Part shown: piece after piece, positions 15,988-25,439 of the stretch
Position numbering within the stretch: the stretch's first letter is position 1
How the letters are laid out: each line of letters starts with the position of its first letter
Source of the DNA: Burkholderia glumae LMG 2196 = ATCC 33617
Lineage (GTDB): Bacteria > Pseudomonadota > Gammaproteobacteria > Burkholderiales > Burkholderiaceae
Direction of reading: 5' to 3'
NCBI RefSeq assembly: GCF_000960995.1
Contig: NZ_CP009434.1
Span: 2,170,001-2,234,000, forward strand
Length of the DNA: 64,000 nucleotides
The notes under the pieces: generated by a model
Database searches by the model: none
Told to the model about the DNA's origin: nothing
What the model saw: only the letters and a program-made list of their open reading frames with translations
Translations under genes and position numbers: made by a program

Positions 15988-17085
15988 ATGGAACACGCCG
16001 CCTCCCCCGCCGCTCCGAACCGGGCCGACGCGCCGCTCGACTTCAGCAGCGACAACGCCGCCGGTGCCTCGCCGGCCGTGCTCGACGCGCTGGTCGCCTG
16101 CGCCAGCGGCCGCGCGCCGGCCTACGGCGCCGACCCGTGGACGGCCAGCGTCGAGCGGCGCCTGGCCGAATTGTTCGAGCACGAGGTGGCGGTCTCGATC
16201 GTGCCGACCGGCACCGCCGCGAACTCGCTCGCGCTGGCCGCGCTGACGCCGCCCTGGGGCAGCGTGCTCTGCCATCCCGACAGCCATATCAACAACGACG
16301 AATGCGGCGCGCCCGCGTTCTTCGCCGGCGGCGCGAAGCTCGTCACGGTGGCGGGGCCGGACGCCAGGATCGATCCGGCGCGGCTCGCGGCGGCCGCCCG
16401 CGCCAAGCGCGGCGACGTCCACACCACGCAGCCGTCGGCCGTCAGCATCACGCAGGCCACCGAGGTGGGCAGCGTCTACACGCTCGACGAAATCGGCGCG
16501 ATCGGCGAGATCTGCCGCGCCGAATCGCTGTCGCTGCACATGGACGGGGCGCGTTTCGCCAACGCGCTGGCCGCGCTGGGCTGCACGCCGGCCGAGATGA
16601 CCTGGCGCGCCGGCGTGGACGCGCTCTCGTTCGGCGCGACCAAGAACGGCGTGCCGGGCGCGGAGGCCGTGGTGCTGTTCGATACGCGCCGTGCGGCCGA
16701 ACTCGCGTTTCGCCGCAAGCGCGCCGGCCATCTGAGCTCGAAGATGCGTTTCCTGTCCGCGCCGCTCGACGCGTATCTGGCCGACGCGCTGTGGCTGCGC
16801 AACGCGCGCCATGCCAACGCGATGGCCAAGCGCCTCGCCGACGGGCTGCAGGCGCTGCCGGGCGTCGCGCTGGTGGGCGGCAACGCCGCCAATATTCTGT
16901 TCTGCCGACTGCCGCAGGCGCTGACCGCGGGGCTGCTGGCGGCCGGCGTGCGCTTCTATCACGACCGCTGGGCGCCGGGCGTGGTGCGCTTCGTCACCTC
17001 GTTCGCGACCACCGAGGACGAGGTCGACCGGCTGCTCGCGCTCGCACGCGGGCTGAACCCGGCCGACCAGGCGCCGGCTGCCTGA
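15988..17085 (+). CDS. ltaE: Low-specificity L-threonine aldolase family enzyme
   Basis: This 365-residue fold-type I PLP enzyme probably cleaves L-threonine or L-allo-threonine to glycine and acetaldehyde. The start of the family is visible as DFSSDNAAGASP, the PLP lysine is Lys219 in SFGATKNG, and the HMDGARFANAL motif supplies the cofactor-binding aspartate. The ATG at 15988 gives the expected N-terminus. A TACAAT -10-like hexamer at 15921-15926 may serve it. It is divergent from the AlaX-like gene and convergent with the AraC-type regulator. Related beta-eliminating lyases share the fold, so the substrate is inferred. Confidence 0.88.
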   Translation: MEHAASPAAPNRADAPLDFSSDNAAGASPAVLDALVACASGRAPAYGADPWTASVERRLAELFEHEVAVSIVPTGTAANSLALAALTPPWGSVLCHPDSHINNDECGAPAFFAGGAKLVTVAGPDARIDPARLAAAARAKRGDVHTTQPSAVSITQATEVGSVYTLDEIGAIGEICRAESLSLHMDGARFANALAALGCTPAEMTWRAGVDALSFGATKNGVPGAEAVVLFDTRRAAELAFRRKRAGHLSSKMRFLSAPLDAYLADALWLRNARHANAMAKRLADGLQALPGVALVGGNAANILFCRLPQALTAGLLAAGVRFYHDRWAPGVVRFVTSFATTEDEVDRLLALARGLNPADQAPAA

Positions 17086-17160
17086 GCGGCGCCGGCCACC
17101 ACCCGGGGAACGCGTGAACAGCGCACCACGGTTGCCCCCGGATGGCGTGTCAATAGCGTA

Positions 17161-17970
17161 TCAATAGCGCGACGGTGCGCAGCCGAACGCGCGCCGGAAC
17201 GCGCGGTTGAAATGGCTCTGGTCATAGAAGCCGACCGCCTGCGCCACCTCGGCGATCGACTGCGTGCCGCGATGCAGCATCAGGCACGCGCGTTCGAGGC
17301 GCAGCCGCACCAGCCATGCGTGCGGGGTCATCGCGGTGGTGCGCTTGAACAGCTTCAGGAATACAAAGCGATCGACGCCGCAGAGCGCGGCCAGTTCGTC
17401 GAGCGTGATCTTCTCGGCCAGATGCGCCTCGCAGTAGTCGCGCACGCGTGCCCATTGCGCCGCCGGCAGCGCGCCGCCCACCTCGCGCGGCGTCAGCGCT
17501 GCCGAGGCGGCGAACAGGCGTTCGAGCAGCATGAGCCAGGCCGATTGCACGCCGAGCACCGCCTCGGCCTGCTCGACGCGCAGCGCCGCGTGCAGGCCGC
17601 CGAGCCGCTGCGCGAGCGAGGCGTCGTGGAGCGCCGCGCCGCGCAGCGCCGGCTCGCCGGGGCGGCCCGACAGTTCCTCGACCACGCCCGCCATCAGTTC
17701 GGTCGGCAGCCGGAACGTCTTCAGCGTGTAGGCATCGTCGCCGGCACGCGTGCCGTCGTGGACCTCGCCCGGCGGCATGATCGAGACGCTGCCCGGACCG
17801 AGCAGGACGGTGCGGCCGGCGAACTGCTGGCGCTGCACGCCCTCGGTGACCACGCCGACGTGGAAATCGAGGTGGTAATGGCGATCGAACCGGAATTCGC
17901 TGAAACGCGCGTCGCCCAGCACGAGTCCGGGGACGTCGCGGCTGCGGGTGTATTCGACACGGTCTTTCAT
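17161..17970 (-). CDS. AraC-family transcriptional regulator
   Basis: The 269-residue protein has an N-terminal cupin-like AraC ligand-binding domain (residues about 20-90, with HYHLDFHVGVVTEG and the MPPGEVHDG turn). The C-terminal double helix-turn-helix covers about 168-265: EKITLDELAALCGVDRFVFL and then SIAEVAQAVGFYDQSHFNRAF. It acts as a DNA-binding regulator in the cytoplasm; the inducer and targets are unknown. It ends 75 bp from ltaE, convergent. No operon partner is close on its own strand. Confidence 0.92.
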   Translation of the reverse strand: MKDRVEYTRSRDVPGLVLGDARFSEFRFDRHYHLDFHVGVVTEGVQRQQFAGRTVLLGPGSVSIMPPGEVHDGTRAGDDAYTLKTFRLPTELMAGVVEELSGRPGEPALRGAALHDASLAQRLGGLHAALRVEQAEAVLGVQSAWLMLLERLFAASAALTPREVGGALPAAQWARVRDYCEAHLAEKITLDELAALCGVDRFVFLKLFKRTTAMTPHAWLVRLRLERACLMLHRGTQSIAEVAQAVGFYDQSHFNRAFRRAFGCAPSRY

Positions 17971-18162
17971 GGAAGCGGCTGCGGGACGGGAAACGGAAAC
18001 CAGGCGCGCGGCACCGCGCCGCCGCGATTGGCCGGGCGGGCCGCGGCGCCAGGTGCATCGAGCTTAGCATGCCCGGCCCGCGCGCGTGAGCGCGCACGAG
18101 GCGCCGCGCCTGCCATCCTGCCGCCGCGATGCGCGCGCCCGAAGCCCGGCGGCGCGCTCGCC

Positions 18163-18543
18163 CTATTGCGCCGCCGCGGGCGGCGCGGCGGGCGAGGAAG
18201 GCGGCACGAACGGATAGCCGCCGGGCGACGTCCCCGCGATCCGCCTGGGGTCGCACGGCGGCGCGAACAGCAGGCCGCGCGGGTTGCCCGACGGCGCGAA
18301 CATCGACGCGCCCGCCGCCAGCACCGCCAGCGAGGCGAGCCCCATGCCGGTGCCGAACAGGCTGTTGCCGTCCGCGCGCAGCAGCGGCGCCGGCCGGCAG
18401 CGGGCCGGCGCGTCGGTTCGGCTCTTGGTGCTGCCGGCCGCGGCATCGCGCATGCCCTGGTCGATCACGTCGGCGCGCGCACCGGGCGCGGTACCCAGCA
18501 GCGCCCCGATCAGCAGCGCGGGCAAGGCGGAACGACGATTCAT
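18163..18543 (-). CDS. Small exported protein of unknown function
   Basis: I do not recognise a family. The 126-residue translation has a clear signal peptide (MNRRSALPALLIGALLGTAPGARA, cut near residue 24), a second hydrophobic stretch (GMGLASLAVLAAGASMF, about 66-82) and a Pro/Ala-rich tail. Two cysteines (one in ARCRPAP, one in PPCDPR) could form a disulphide. Compact signal-peptide coding and codon use like its neighbours favour a real gene. It stands alone between the AraC regulator and the VOC protein. Confidence 0.6.
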   Translation of the reverse strand: MNRRSALPALLIGALLGTAPGARADVIDQGMRDAAAGSTKSRTDAPARCRPAPLLRADGNSLFGTGMGLASLAVLAAGASMFAPSGNPRGLLFAPPCDPRRIAGTSPGGYPFVPPSSPAAPPAAAQ

Positions 18544-18652
18544 GGGCAGCCTCGTGAACGGATGGATTCGATGGTGGCCCGCAGTGTAGCGGCGATCCGG
18601 CGCCTGTCCTGTCGAATTTTGTCAGCGCGCCGCCGGCCGCCGCCGGGCGGCG

Positions 18653-19042
18653 TCACGCCGGCGCGTGGCAGCAGACGCAGAGCTTGTTGCCGTCCGGGTC
18701 GCGAAAATACGCACCGTAATAATCGGCATGGTATTGCGGGCGCAGCCCCGGCGCCCCTTCGCAACGCCCGCCCGCCTGCAGCGCGAGCGCATGGCAGCGA
18801 TCGACGGTGGCGCGGTCGCGCGCGAGCAGCGCCACCATCTGGCCGTTGCCGGGCGCCGCCGCGCCGCCGTCGAACGGCCGGCAGATCACGAACAGCGGCC
18901 GCGCCGCATCGGCCGGCATCCAGCCCGCCATGGCGGGCGGCGCATGGAATTTCAGCGGCAGGCCCAACGCCGCCATCAGCGGCGCGTAGAACGCATGGGC
19001 GCGCTCGACGTCCTGGACACCTACGCAGACGTGGGACAGCAT
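18653..19042 (-). CDS. VOC-superfamily (glyoxalase-like) protein
   Basis: The 129-residue product is a single vicinal-oxygen-chelate unit pair: it begins LSHVCVGVQDVERAHAFYAPLM and ends with AYFRDPDGNKLCVCCH, the standard fold signatures. The first-strand His4 and a His/Glu pattern suggest metal binding, but the substrate is unknown. Members include glyoxalase I, dioxygenases and resistance proteins; nothing here favours one. It faces the gltA terminator, 110 bp away from gltA and on the same strand. Confidence 0.85.
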   Translation of the reverse strand: MLSHVCVGVQDVERAHAFYAPLMAALGLPLKFHAPPAMAGWMPADAARPLFVICRPFDGGAAAPGNGQMVALLARDRATVDRCHALALQAGGRCEGAPGLRPQYHADYYGAYFRDPDGNKLCVCCHAPA

Positions 19043-19112
19043 TGACGGCTCCGGGTCGGGTCAAAACACCGATCATGCCACGGCGGCGGGCGGCACCGCC
19101 CGAGCGCGCCCT

Positions 19113-19155
19113 TACCAAGCAAAACACCCCGGCGGCCGAAGCCGCCGGGGTGTTT
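19113..19155 (-). terminator. Strong Rho-independent terminator of the sdh-gltA operon
   Basis: A 15-bp perfect stem (AAACACCCCGGCGGC at 19122-19136 with its complement at 19141-19155) closes a 4-nt loop that reads TTCG on the transcript. Read leftward from gltA it is followed by T-rich TGCTTGG. It lies 42 bp after the gltA stop. The A/T ends of the stem could let it work in both directions. Confidence 0.9.
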
Positions 19156-19197
19156 CTCATGCGCGGCGCGCGGCCGTTCGGAGACGGCCGGACGCGA

Positions 19198-20502
<1,305 letters not shown>

Positions 20503-20555
20503 GGCACATCCTCAATCGAAAATGAAAACGGAATTCGATAACGGACGCAGCGCTC

Positions 20556-20828
20556 TCATGCACTGCGCAGCATCTCCAGCAGCCGGGAAACGTCCGGGCC
20601 GGCAAGGTCGCCCTCCGGTTCTTTGCGGGCAAGCAGCAAGTCCATCAGGTCGTTGTCGGATAGTTCGAGCAGGCGGGTCAGCGCGCCCACGTCGGCATCG
20701 GTGAGGTCATGCTCGTATCGGCTGAAGAAACGCTCGAAAATCAGGTCGTTCTCCAGCAGACCGCGCCGCGCGCGCCAGCGAAGGCGCGCGCGGCGGTGCG
20801 GGTCGGACTGGTGCGACTGTTCAGTCAT
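20556..20828 (-). CDS. sdhE: FAD assembly factor SdhE
   Basis: SdhE is a small protein that helps attach FAD covalently to SdhA. The 90-residue product has the conserved RGxxE motif (RGLLEND, Arg22-Gly23-Glu26) and the helical pattern of the family (FFSRYEHDLTDADVGALTRLLELSDNDLMDLL). Its place between sdhB (11 bp upstream) and gltA is typical for beta-proteobacteria and fits its job. Confidence 0.95.
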   Translation of the reverse strand: MTEQSHQSDPHRRARLRWRARRGLLENDLIFERFFSRYEHDLTDADVGALTRLLELSDNDLMDLLLARKEPEGDLAGPDVSRLLEMLRSA

Positions 20829-20839
20829 GTCGAATCAGC

Positions 20840-21541
20840 TCAGACCGCGCGGCGAACCATCAATTCCTTGATCTTGCCGATCGCCTTGGTCGGGTTCAGC
20901 CCCTTCGGGCAAACGTCGACGCAGTTCATGATCGTGTGGCAACGGAACAGACGGTACGGGTCCTCGAGGTTGTCGAGGCGTTCGGCGGTGGCCTCGTCGC
21001 GGCTGTCGGCGATGAAGCGGTAAGCCTGGAGCAGGCCGGCCGGGCCGACGAACTTGTCCGGATTCCACCAGAAGCTCGGGCACGAGGTCGAGCAGCTCGC
21101 GCACAGGATGCACTCGTACACGCCGTCCAGCTCCTCGCGCTCTTCCGGCGACTGCAGGCGCTCCTTCTCGGGCGGCGGCGTGCCGTTGATCAGGAACGGC
21201 TTGATCGAGTGGTACTGGTTGAAGAACTGCGTCATGTCGACGATCAGGTCGCGCACCACCGGCAGGCCCGGCAGCGGACGCAGCACGATCCTCTCGGGCA
21301 GGTCGTTCAGGTTCGTGAGGCACGCCAGACCGTTCTTGCCGTTGATGTTCATCGCGTCCGAGCCGCACACGCCCTCGCGGCACGAGCGACGGAACGACAG
21401 CGTCTCGTCGATTTCCTTCAGCTTGACCAGCGCGTCGAGCAGCATGCGTTCATGCTTGAGCTCGACTTCGTACGTCTGCATGCGCGGCGCCGCGTCCTTG
21501 TCCGGATCGTAACGATAGAGTTCGAAAATGCGTTTTGCCAT
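20840..21541 (-). CDS. sdhB: Succinate dehydrogenase iron-sulfur subunit
   Basis: SdhB passes electrons from SdhA-bound FAD to quinone through three Fe-S clusters. In the 233-residue product the [2Fe-2S] ligands are in SCREGVCGSDAM and ACL. The [4Fe-4S] and [3Fe-4S] ligands are in CILCASCSTSCPSFWW and CHTIMNCVDVCPKGLNP. The gene is 21 bp after sdhA and has the usual family length. Confidence 0.98.
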   Translation of the reverse strand: MAKRIFELYRYDPDKDAAPRMQTYEVELKHERMLLDALVKLKEIDETLSFRRSCREGVCGSDAMNINGKNGLACLTNLNDLPERIVLRPLPGLPVVRDLIVDMTQFFNQYHSIKPFLINGTPPPEKERLQSPEEREELDGVYECILCASCSTSCPSFWWNPDKFVGPAGLLQAYRFIADSRDEATAERLDNLEDPYRLFRCHTIMNCVDVCPKGLNPTKAIGKIKELMVRRAV

Positions 21542-21562
21542 GTCAGATTCCTCGAATTCGGC

Positions 21563-23338
21563 TTAGAACGTACGCGCCTTGGGCGGCACGGATTCGACCG
21601 TCAGCGGCTGCATGTGCACCGGCTTGTAGTCGAGACGATCGCCTTCGCTGAACCACAGCGTATGACGCATCCAGTTTTCGTCGTCGCGTTGCGGGTAGTC
21701 GTCCTGCGCGTGCGCGCCGCGGCTTTCCTTGCGGGCTTCGGCCGACACCATGGTGGCGCGCGCCGCTTCGACCAGGTTCGCCACTTCGAGCGCTTCGACG
21801 CGCGCGGTGTTGAACACCTTCGACTTGTCCTTCAGGTGGATGTGCTGGGCACGTTCCGCGAGCTTCTTGATGTCCTGCACGCCTTCGGCCAGCAGCGCCG
21901 AGGTGCGGAACACGCCGGCATGCTTCTGCATCGAGCCGCGAATCTCGTTGGCGACGCTTTGCGCGTACTCGCCCGAACTCGAGCTGTCGAGCTTGGCCAG
22001 ACGCGCAAGCGAGAAGTCGGCCGCGTCCTTCGGCAGCGGCTTGTGCTCGCGCTGCTGCTTGACGTGTTCGACGATGTGGTTGCCGGCTGCGCGGCCGAAC
22101 ACCACCAGGTCGAGCAGCGAGTTCGTGCCCAGGCGGTTGGCGCCGTGCACCGACACGCACGAGCACTCGCCCACGGCATAGAAGCCGTTGACGGGCTCTT
22201 CGTGGCCGCGCGGCGTGCCGACGACCTGGCCGTGGATGTTGGTCGGGATGCCGCCCATCTGGTAGTGGATGGTCGGCACGACCGGGATCGGCTCCTTGAT
22301 GCAGTCGACGTTCGCGAACTTCAGCGCGATTTCGCGGATCGACGGCAGACGCTTCATGATCGTCTCGGCACCGATGTGCGACAGGTCGAGCAGCACGTGG
22401 TCCTTGTTCGGACCGACCCCGCGGCCTTCCTTGATTTCCTGGTCCATCGAGCGCGAGACGAAGTCGCGCGGCGCCAGATCCTTCAGCGTCGGCGCATAGC
22501 GCTCCATGAAGCGCTCGCCGTCCGAGTTGCGCAGGATGCCGCCTTCGCCGCGCACGCCCTCGGTGATCAGCACGCCCGCGCCGGCCACGCCGGTCGGGTG
22601 GAACTGCCAGAACTCCATGTCCTGCAGCGCGATGCCGGCGCGCGCGGCCATCCCGAGGCCGTCGCCGGTGTTGATGAACGCATTGGTCGAGGCCGCGAAG
22701 ATGCGGCCGGCGCCGCCCGTGGCGAACAGCGTGGTCTTGCCTTCGAGGATGTAGACGTCGCCCGTTTCCATTTCGAGGGCGGTCACGCCGAGCACGTCGC
22801 CGTCCGCGTCGCGGATCAGGTCGAGCGCCATCCATTCGACGAAGAACTGCGTCTTGGCCGCGACGTTCTGCTGATACAGCGTGTGCAGCAGCGCGTGGCC
22901 GGTACGGTCGGCCGCCGCGCAGGCGCGCTGCACCGGCTTCTCGCCGTAGTTCGCGGTATGGCCGCCGAACGGGCGCTGGTAGATGGTGCCGTCCGCGTTG
23001 CGGTCGAACGGCATGCCGAAGTGCTCGAGCTCGTAGACGGCGTTGGGTGCTTCACGGCACATGAATTCGATCGCGTCCTGGTCGCCGAGCCAGTCGGAGC
23101 CCTTGATCGTGTCGTAGAAGTGGTAGTGCCAGTTGTCTTCGCTCATGTTGCCGAGCGAGGCGCCGATCCCGCCCTGGGCGGCAACCGTGTGCGAACGCGT
23201 CGGAAACACTTTCGAGAGCACGCAGACCGACAGGCCCGCGCGCGCGAGTTGCAGCGATGCGCGCATCCCCGAGCCGCCCGCGCCGACGATGACCACGTCG
23301 AACTTGCGACGCGGCAGGGAAGTGTTGATTGCAGCCAT
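21563..23338 (-). CDS. sdhA: Succinate dehydrogenase flavoprotein subunit
   Basis: SdhA oxidises succinate to fumarate on the cytoplasmic face of the inner membrane. The 591-residue protein has the dinucleotide-binding start VVIVGAGGSGMRASLQLA. The FAD-attachment histidine is in RSHTVAAQGGIGASLGN (His about 49). The active-site segment HPTGVAGAGVLITEGVRGEGG and the capping-domain R-rich segments are intact. It lies between sdhD (4 bp) and sdhB (21 bp). Confidence 0.98.
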   Translation of the reverse strand: MAAINTSLPRRKFDVVIVGAGGSGMRASLQLARAGLSVCVLSKVFPTRSHTVAAQGGIGASLGNMSEDNWHYHFYDTIKGSDWLGDQDAIEFMCREAPNAVYELEHFGMPFDRNADGTIYQRPFGGHTANYGEKPVQRACAAADRTGHALLHTLYQQNVAAKTQFFVEWMALDLIRDADGDVLGVTALEMETGDVYILEGKTTLFATGGAGRIFAASTNAFINTGDGLGMAARAGIALQDMEFWQFHPTGVAGAGVLITEGVRGEGGILRNSDGERFMERYAPTLKDLAPRDFVSRSMDQEIKEGRGVGPNKDHVLLDLSHIGAETIMKRLPSIREIALKFANVDCIKEPIPVVPTIHYQMGGIPTNIHGQVVGTPRGHEEPVNGFYAVGECSCVSVHGANRLGTNSLLDLVVFGRAAGNHIVEHVKQQREHKPLPKDAADFSLARLAKLDSSSSGEYAQSVANEIRGSMQKHAGVFRTSALLAEGVQDIKKLAERAQHIHLKDKSKVFNTARVEALEVANLVEAARATMVSAEARKESRGAHAQDDYPQRDDENWMRHTLWFSEGDRLDYKPVHMQPLTVESVPPKARTF

Positions 23339-23342
23339 GCTT

Positions 23343-23711
23343 TTAAACTCTCCAGAGAATCTGCGCAGCGTAGCCCGCGCACGCGAGCAGCCAGACGATG
23401 GTCAGCGATTGCAGCACCAGCCGCACGCCGACAGGCTTCACGTAATCCATCCAGATGTCGCGAATGCCGACCCAGGCGTGGTAGAACAGCGCGAGCAGCG
23501 TGACGAAGGTCGCCAGCTTCATCCACTGGGTCGAGAAGATCGACGCCCAGCCGTCGTAGGAGAAATCGCGGGCGCTGAAGAACCAGGCCAGCAGGATCAC
23601 GGTGTAGACCGCCATGATGACCGCGGTGATCCGTTGCGCGAGCCAGTCGCGCAGGCCGTAATGGGCGCCGACGACGAGGCGCTTCGAGCCGATTCGGTTA
23701 TTGCCTGCCAT
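23343..23711 (-). CDS. sdhD: Succinate dehydrogenase membrane anchor subunit D
   Basis: The 122-residue protein has three membrane helices (about residues 29-47, 62-82 and 96-116). The haem/quinone-site signature HAWVGIRDIWMDYV supplies the axial-ligand histidine and the quinone-site Asp-Tyr. With SdhC it anchors SdhAB in the inner membrane. It is packed 4 bp after sdhC and 4 bp before sdhA. Confidence 0.95.
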   Translation of the reverse strand: MAGNNRIGSKRLVVGAHYGLRDWLAQRITAVIMAVYTVILLAWFFSARDFSYDGWASIFSTQWMKLATFVTLLALFYHAWVGIRDIWMDYVKPVGVRLVLQSLTIVWLLACAGYAAQILWRV

Positions 23712-23715
23712 TTTC

Positions 23716-24132
23716 TTAGAATGCTCCGAACAGTTTGAGCGCGACGACCAGCGTCAAGGCCAGCGACACCACGAACACGACGGCGGCGGTGCGCTTGCCG
23801 CCTTCCTTGGTAACGGCGTCATGGTTGACGTCCATCAGCAAGTGGCGAATGCCGGCACAGAAATGATGGAGAAATGCCCACGACAATACGAGGACGATCA
23901 GCTTGACGACGATATTGGAGAAAAAGGCCTTGAAGACATCGAAGCTCAGTTCGGACGTCAGGCTCTGATCAAAGAGGTAAAGCAGGAACGGAAGGGACAG
24001 AAATAACAGCGCACCGCTGACACGGTGAAAGATCGATAGTTGCCCGGCGAGCGGCAGACGATACTTGAGCGTGATGTCTCCGATGCCGATGTTCCGATAC
24101 TCCGGTCTCGGTTTTCTTACTGCTTCAGTCAT
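23716..24132 (-). CDS. sdhC: Succinate dehydrogenase cytochrome b556 subunit
   Basis: SdhC (138 residues) is the first gene of the operon. It starts with the family's RPEYRNIGIGDITLKYRLPLAGQLSIFHRVSGALLF region, where the His-Arg-x-x-Ser contacts quinone. The haem-ligand region HHFCAGIRHLLMD follows near residue 86. Three transmembrane helices are evident. Upstream lie a TAAAAT -10-like hexamer and two palindromes that may control the whole operon. Confidence 0.95.
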   Translation of the reverse strand: MTEAVRKPRPEYRNIGIGDITLKYRLPLAGQLSIFHRVSGALLFLSLPFLLYLFDQSLTSELSFDVFKAFFSNIVVKLIVLVLSWAFLHHFCAGIRHLLMDVNHDAVTKEGGKRTAAVVFVVSLALTLVVALKLFGAF

Positions 24133-24167
24133 GCTAGACCCCTACGATGTAGTCACACTAATCCGCG

Positions 24168-24230
24168 ATTTTAGCGCCTTTTCATGTCGCGCTGCAGCGA
24201 AAACCTGCTCAAGACAGTTACGCTGCAGCG
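24168..24230 (-). promoter_or_regulatory. Putative sdhC promoter with paired palindromic sites
   Basis: Two identical CGCTGCAGCG palindromes, each followed by AA, lie at 24190-24199 and 24221-24230, centre to centre 31 bp apart (about three helical turns). A -10-like TAAAAT reads leftward at 24173-24168. The nearer palindrome sits 17 bp upstream of it, exactly over the expected -35 position, where no good TTGACA match exists. This suggests a regulator that bridges both sites and controls sdhCDAB-sdhE-gltA. The binding protein is unknown. Confidence 0.45.
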
Positions 24231-24322
24231 AACAATGACGGCCCTGAACGTGCCTCGCGTGTGGGCGCGAGCTCGTTCCCCATTTCCTCGACGCACCGCC
24301 GGATCGATACCGCGGCGGCCCG

Positions 24323-25153
24323 TCAACTCAATTCGTTCTGATAGTAATACCCGGTTGTGACATACCAACCGCGCCGCACCTCGACGGGGCGGTCCCCATA
24401 GGTATAGGACACGCGCTCGACCGACAGCAACGGAAATCCGTCGGCCACGCCCAGCAGCACCGCCACGGCGGGCTCCGCGGCGATCGCGCGGACCTTCTCG
24501 GTGGCGCGGATCATGCGCGTGCCGAACTCCGACTCGAACATCGCGTAGAGCGGGCCCTTGTACTCGCTGAGGCGCTCGAACGTGAGCCCGCGGAACATCG
24601 CGCCCGGCAGCCAGATCTCGTCGAGCACCGTGGCGACGCCGTCGAACTCCAGCAGCCGGCGCACCTGGACCACCGGGTCGGCCGGCTTCAGGTCCAGCTG
24701 CCGCGCGATCTCGGCCGGCGCCCGGGTGCGGCGGCATTCCAGCAGCCGGCTCACGTGCGGGTGCTCCACGCCGTCCTCGGCCAGCAGGCGCAGGAAGCGG
24801 AACTGGGCACGCTCCTCGCTGTGGGTGGCCACGAAGGTGCCCTTGCCCTGCCGGCGCACCAGCAGGTTGTCGGCCGCCAACTCGTCGATCGCCTTGCGCA
24901 CCGTGCCCTGGCTCACCTTGTAGCGCGCCGCGAGCTCGACCTCGCTCGGGATGATTTCACCCGGCTTCCATTCACCCGACTCCAGGCCCTGCGTGATCAA
25001 TGCCTTGATCTGCTGATATAAAGGGCTGAAGGTGGGAGACGGCGATGGCGACGGCAACGGCGCTGCCGCAGGCGCTACTTCGCCGCCGGCCGGGCCTTGG
25101 CCGGGGGCGTTGGGATTCGCCGCGTTCGCCTGGTTGGATGTCATGGCGCGCAT
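24323..25153 (-). CDS. GntR-family regulator with UTRA domain (HutC/FarR type)
   Basis: The 276-residue protein has a Pro/Ala-rich N-terminal extension (residues 1-42). A winged-helix GntR domain follows (about 43-112: PLYQQIKALITQGLESGEW, then GEIIPSEVELAARYKVSQGT). A UTRA ligand-binding domain (about 130-270) ends VRRGWYVTTGYYYQNELS. It is probably a dimeric repressor responding to a central metabolite. The start could be the ATG at 25153 or the one three codons later at 25144; neither has a clear ribosome site. It is divergent from mdh and lies just upstream of the sdh operon, so TCA-cycle genes are the natural targets; this is inference. Confidence 0.93.
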   Translation of the reverse strand: MRAMTSNQANAANPNAPGQGPAGGEVAPAAAPLPSPSPSPTFSPLYQQIKALITQGLESGEWKPGEIIPSEVELAARYKVSQGTVRKAIDELAADNLLVRRQGKGTFVATHSEERAQFRFLRLLAEDGVEHPHVSRLLECRRTRAPAEIARQLDLKPADPVVQVRRLLEFDGVATVLDEIWLPGAMFRGLTFERLSEYKGPLYAMFESEFGTRMIRATEKVRAIAAEPAVAVLLGVADGFPLLSVERVSYTYGDRPVEVRRGWYVTTGYYYQNELS

Positions 25154-25200
25154 TTCAACACAAAGCTGACTTTTACGTCCAGATTTTTCCGCAATACATC

Positions 25201-25216
25201 TGTCTTATATAAGACA
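25201..25216. promoter_or_regulatory. 16-bp perfect palindrome, likely GntR operator
   Basis: TGTCTTATATAAGACA is a perfect palindrome in a GC-rich genome, in the divergent gntR-mdh region, 48 bp from the gntR start and 10 bp upstream of the likely mdh -35 box. Its size and symmetry fit a dimeric GntR/UTRA regulator. Autoregulation and control of mdh are inferred. Confidence 0.65.
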
Positions 25217-25226
25217 TATGATACCG

Positions 25227-25256
25227 TTTGACTTTGCCCGATCGCACTCCTACACT
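25227..25256 (+). promoter_or_regulatory. Sigma-70-like promoter candidate for mdh
   Basis: TTTGAC (25227-25232), an 18-bp spacer and TACACT (25251-25256) resemble a vegetative promoter and would give a leader of roughly 180 nt before mdh. The palindrome at 25201-25216 lies just upstream. Confidence 0.45.
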
Positions 25257-25439
25257 CCGGGGCGAGCAAGGGTTCGCGGCCGCCGGGCGCGCCCGGCCCG
25301 GTGTCGGGGCCGGCTTCGCGGCCACGGCGGGCATGCCCCGCGAGTCCTGCGCCCCGCTTCAACGCATCGCTACGCGTAACGCGCATAGAATGGCGTTTTC
25401 CCTAGCGTCCTACGCTCATCGTCCTGGAGATTTCTCAAC

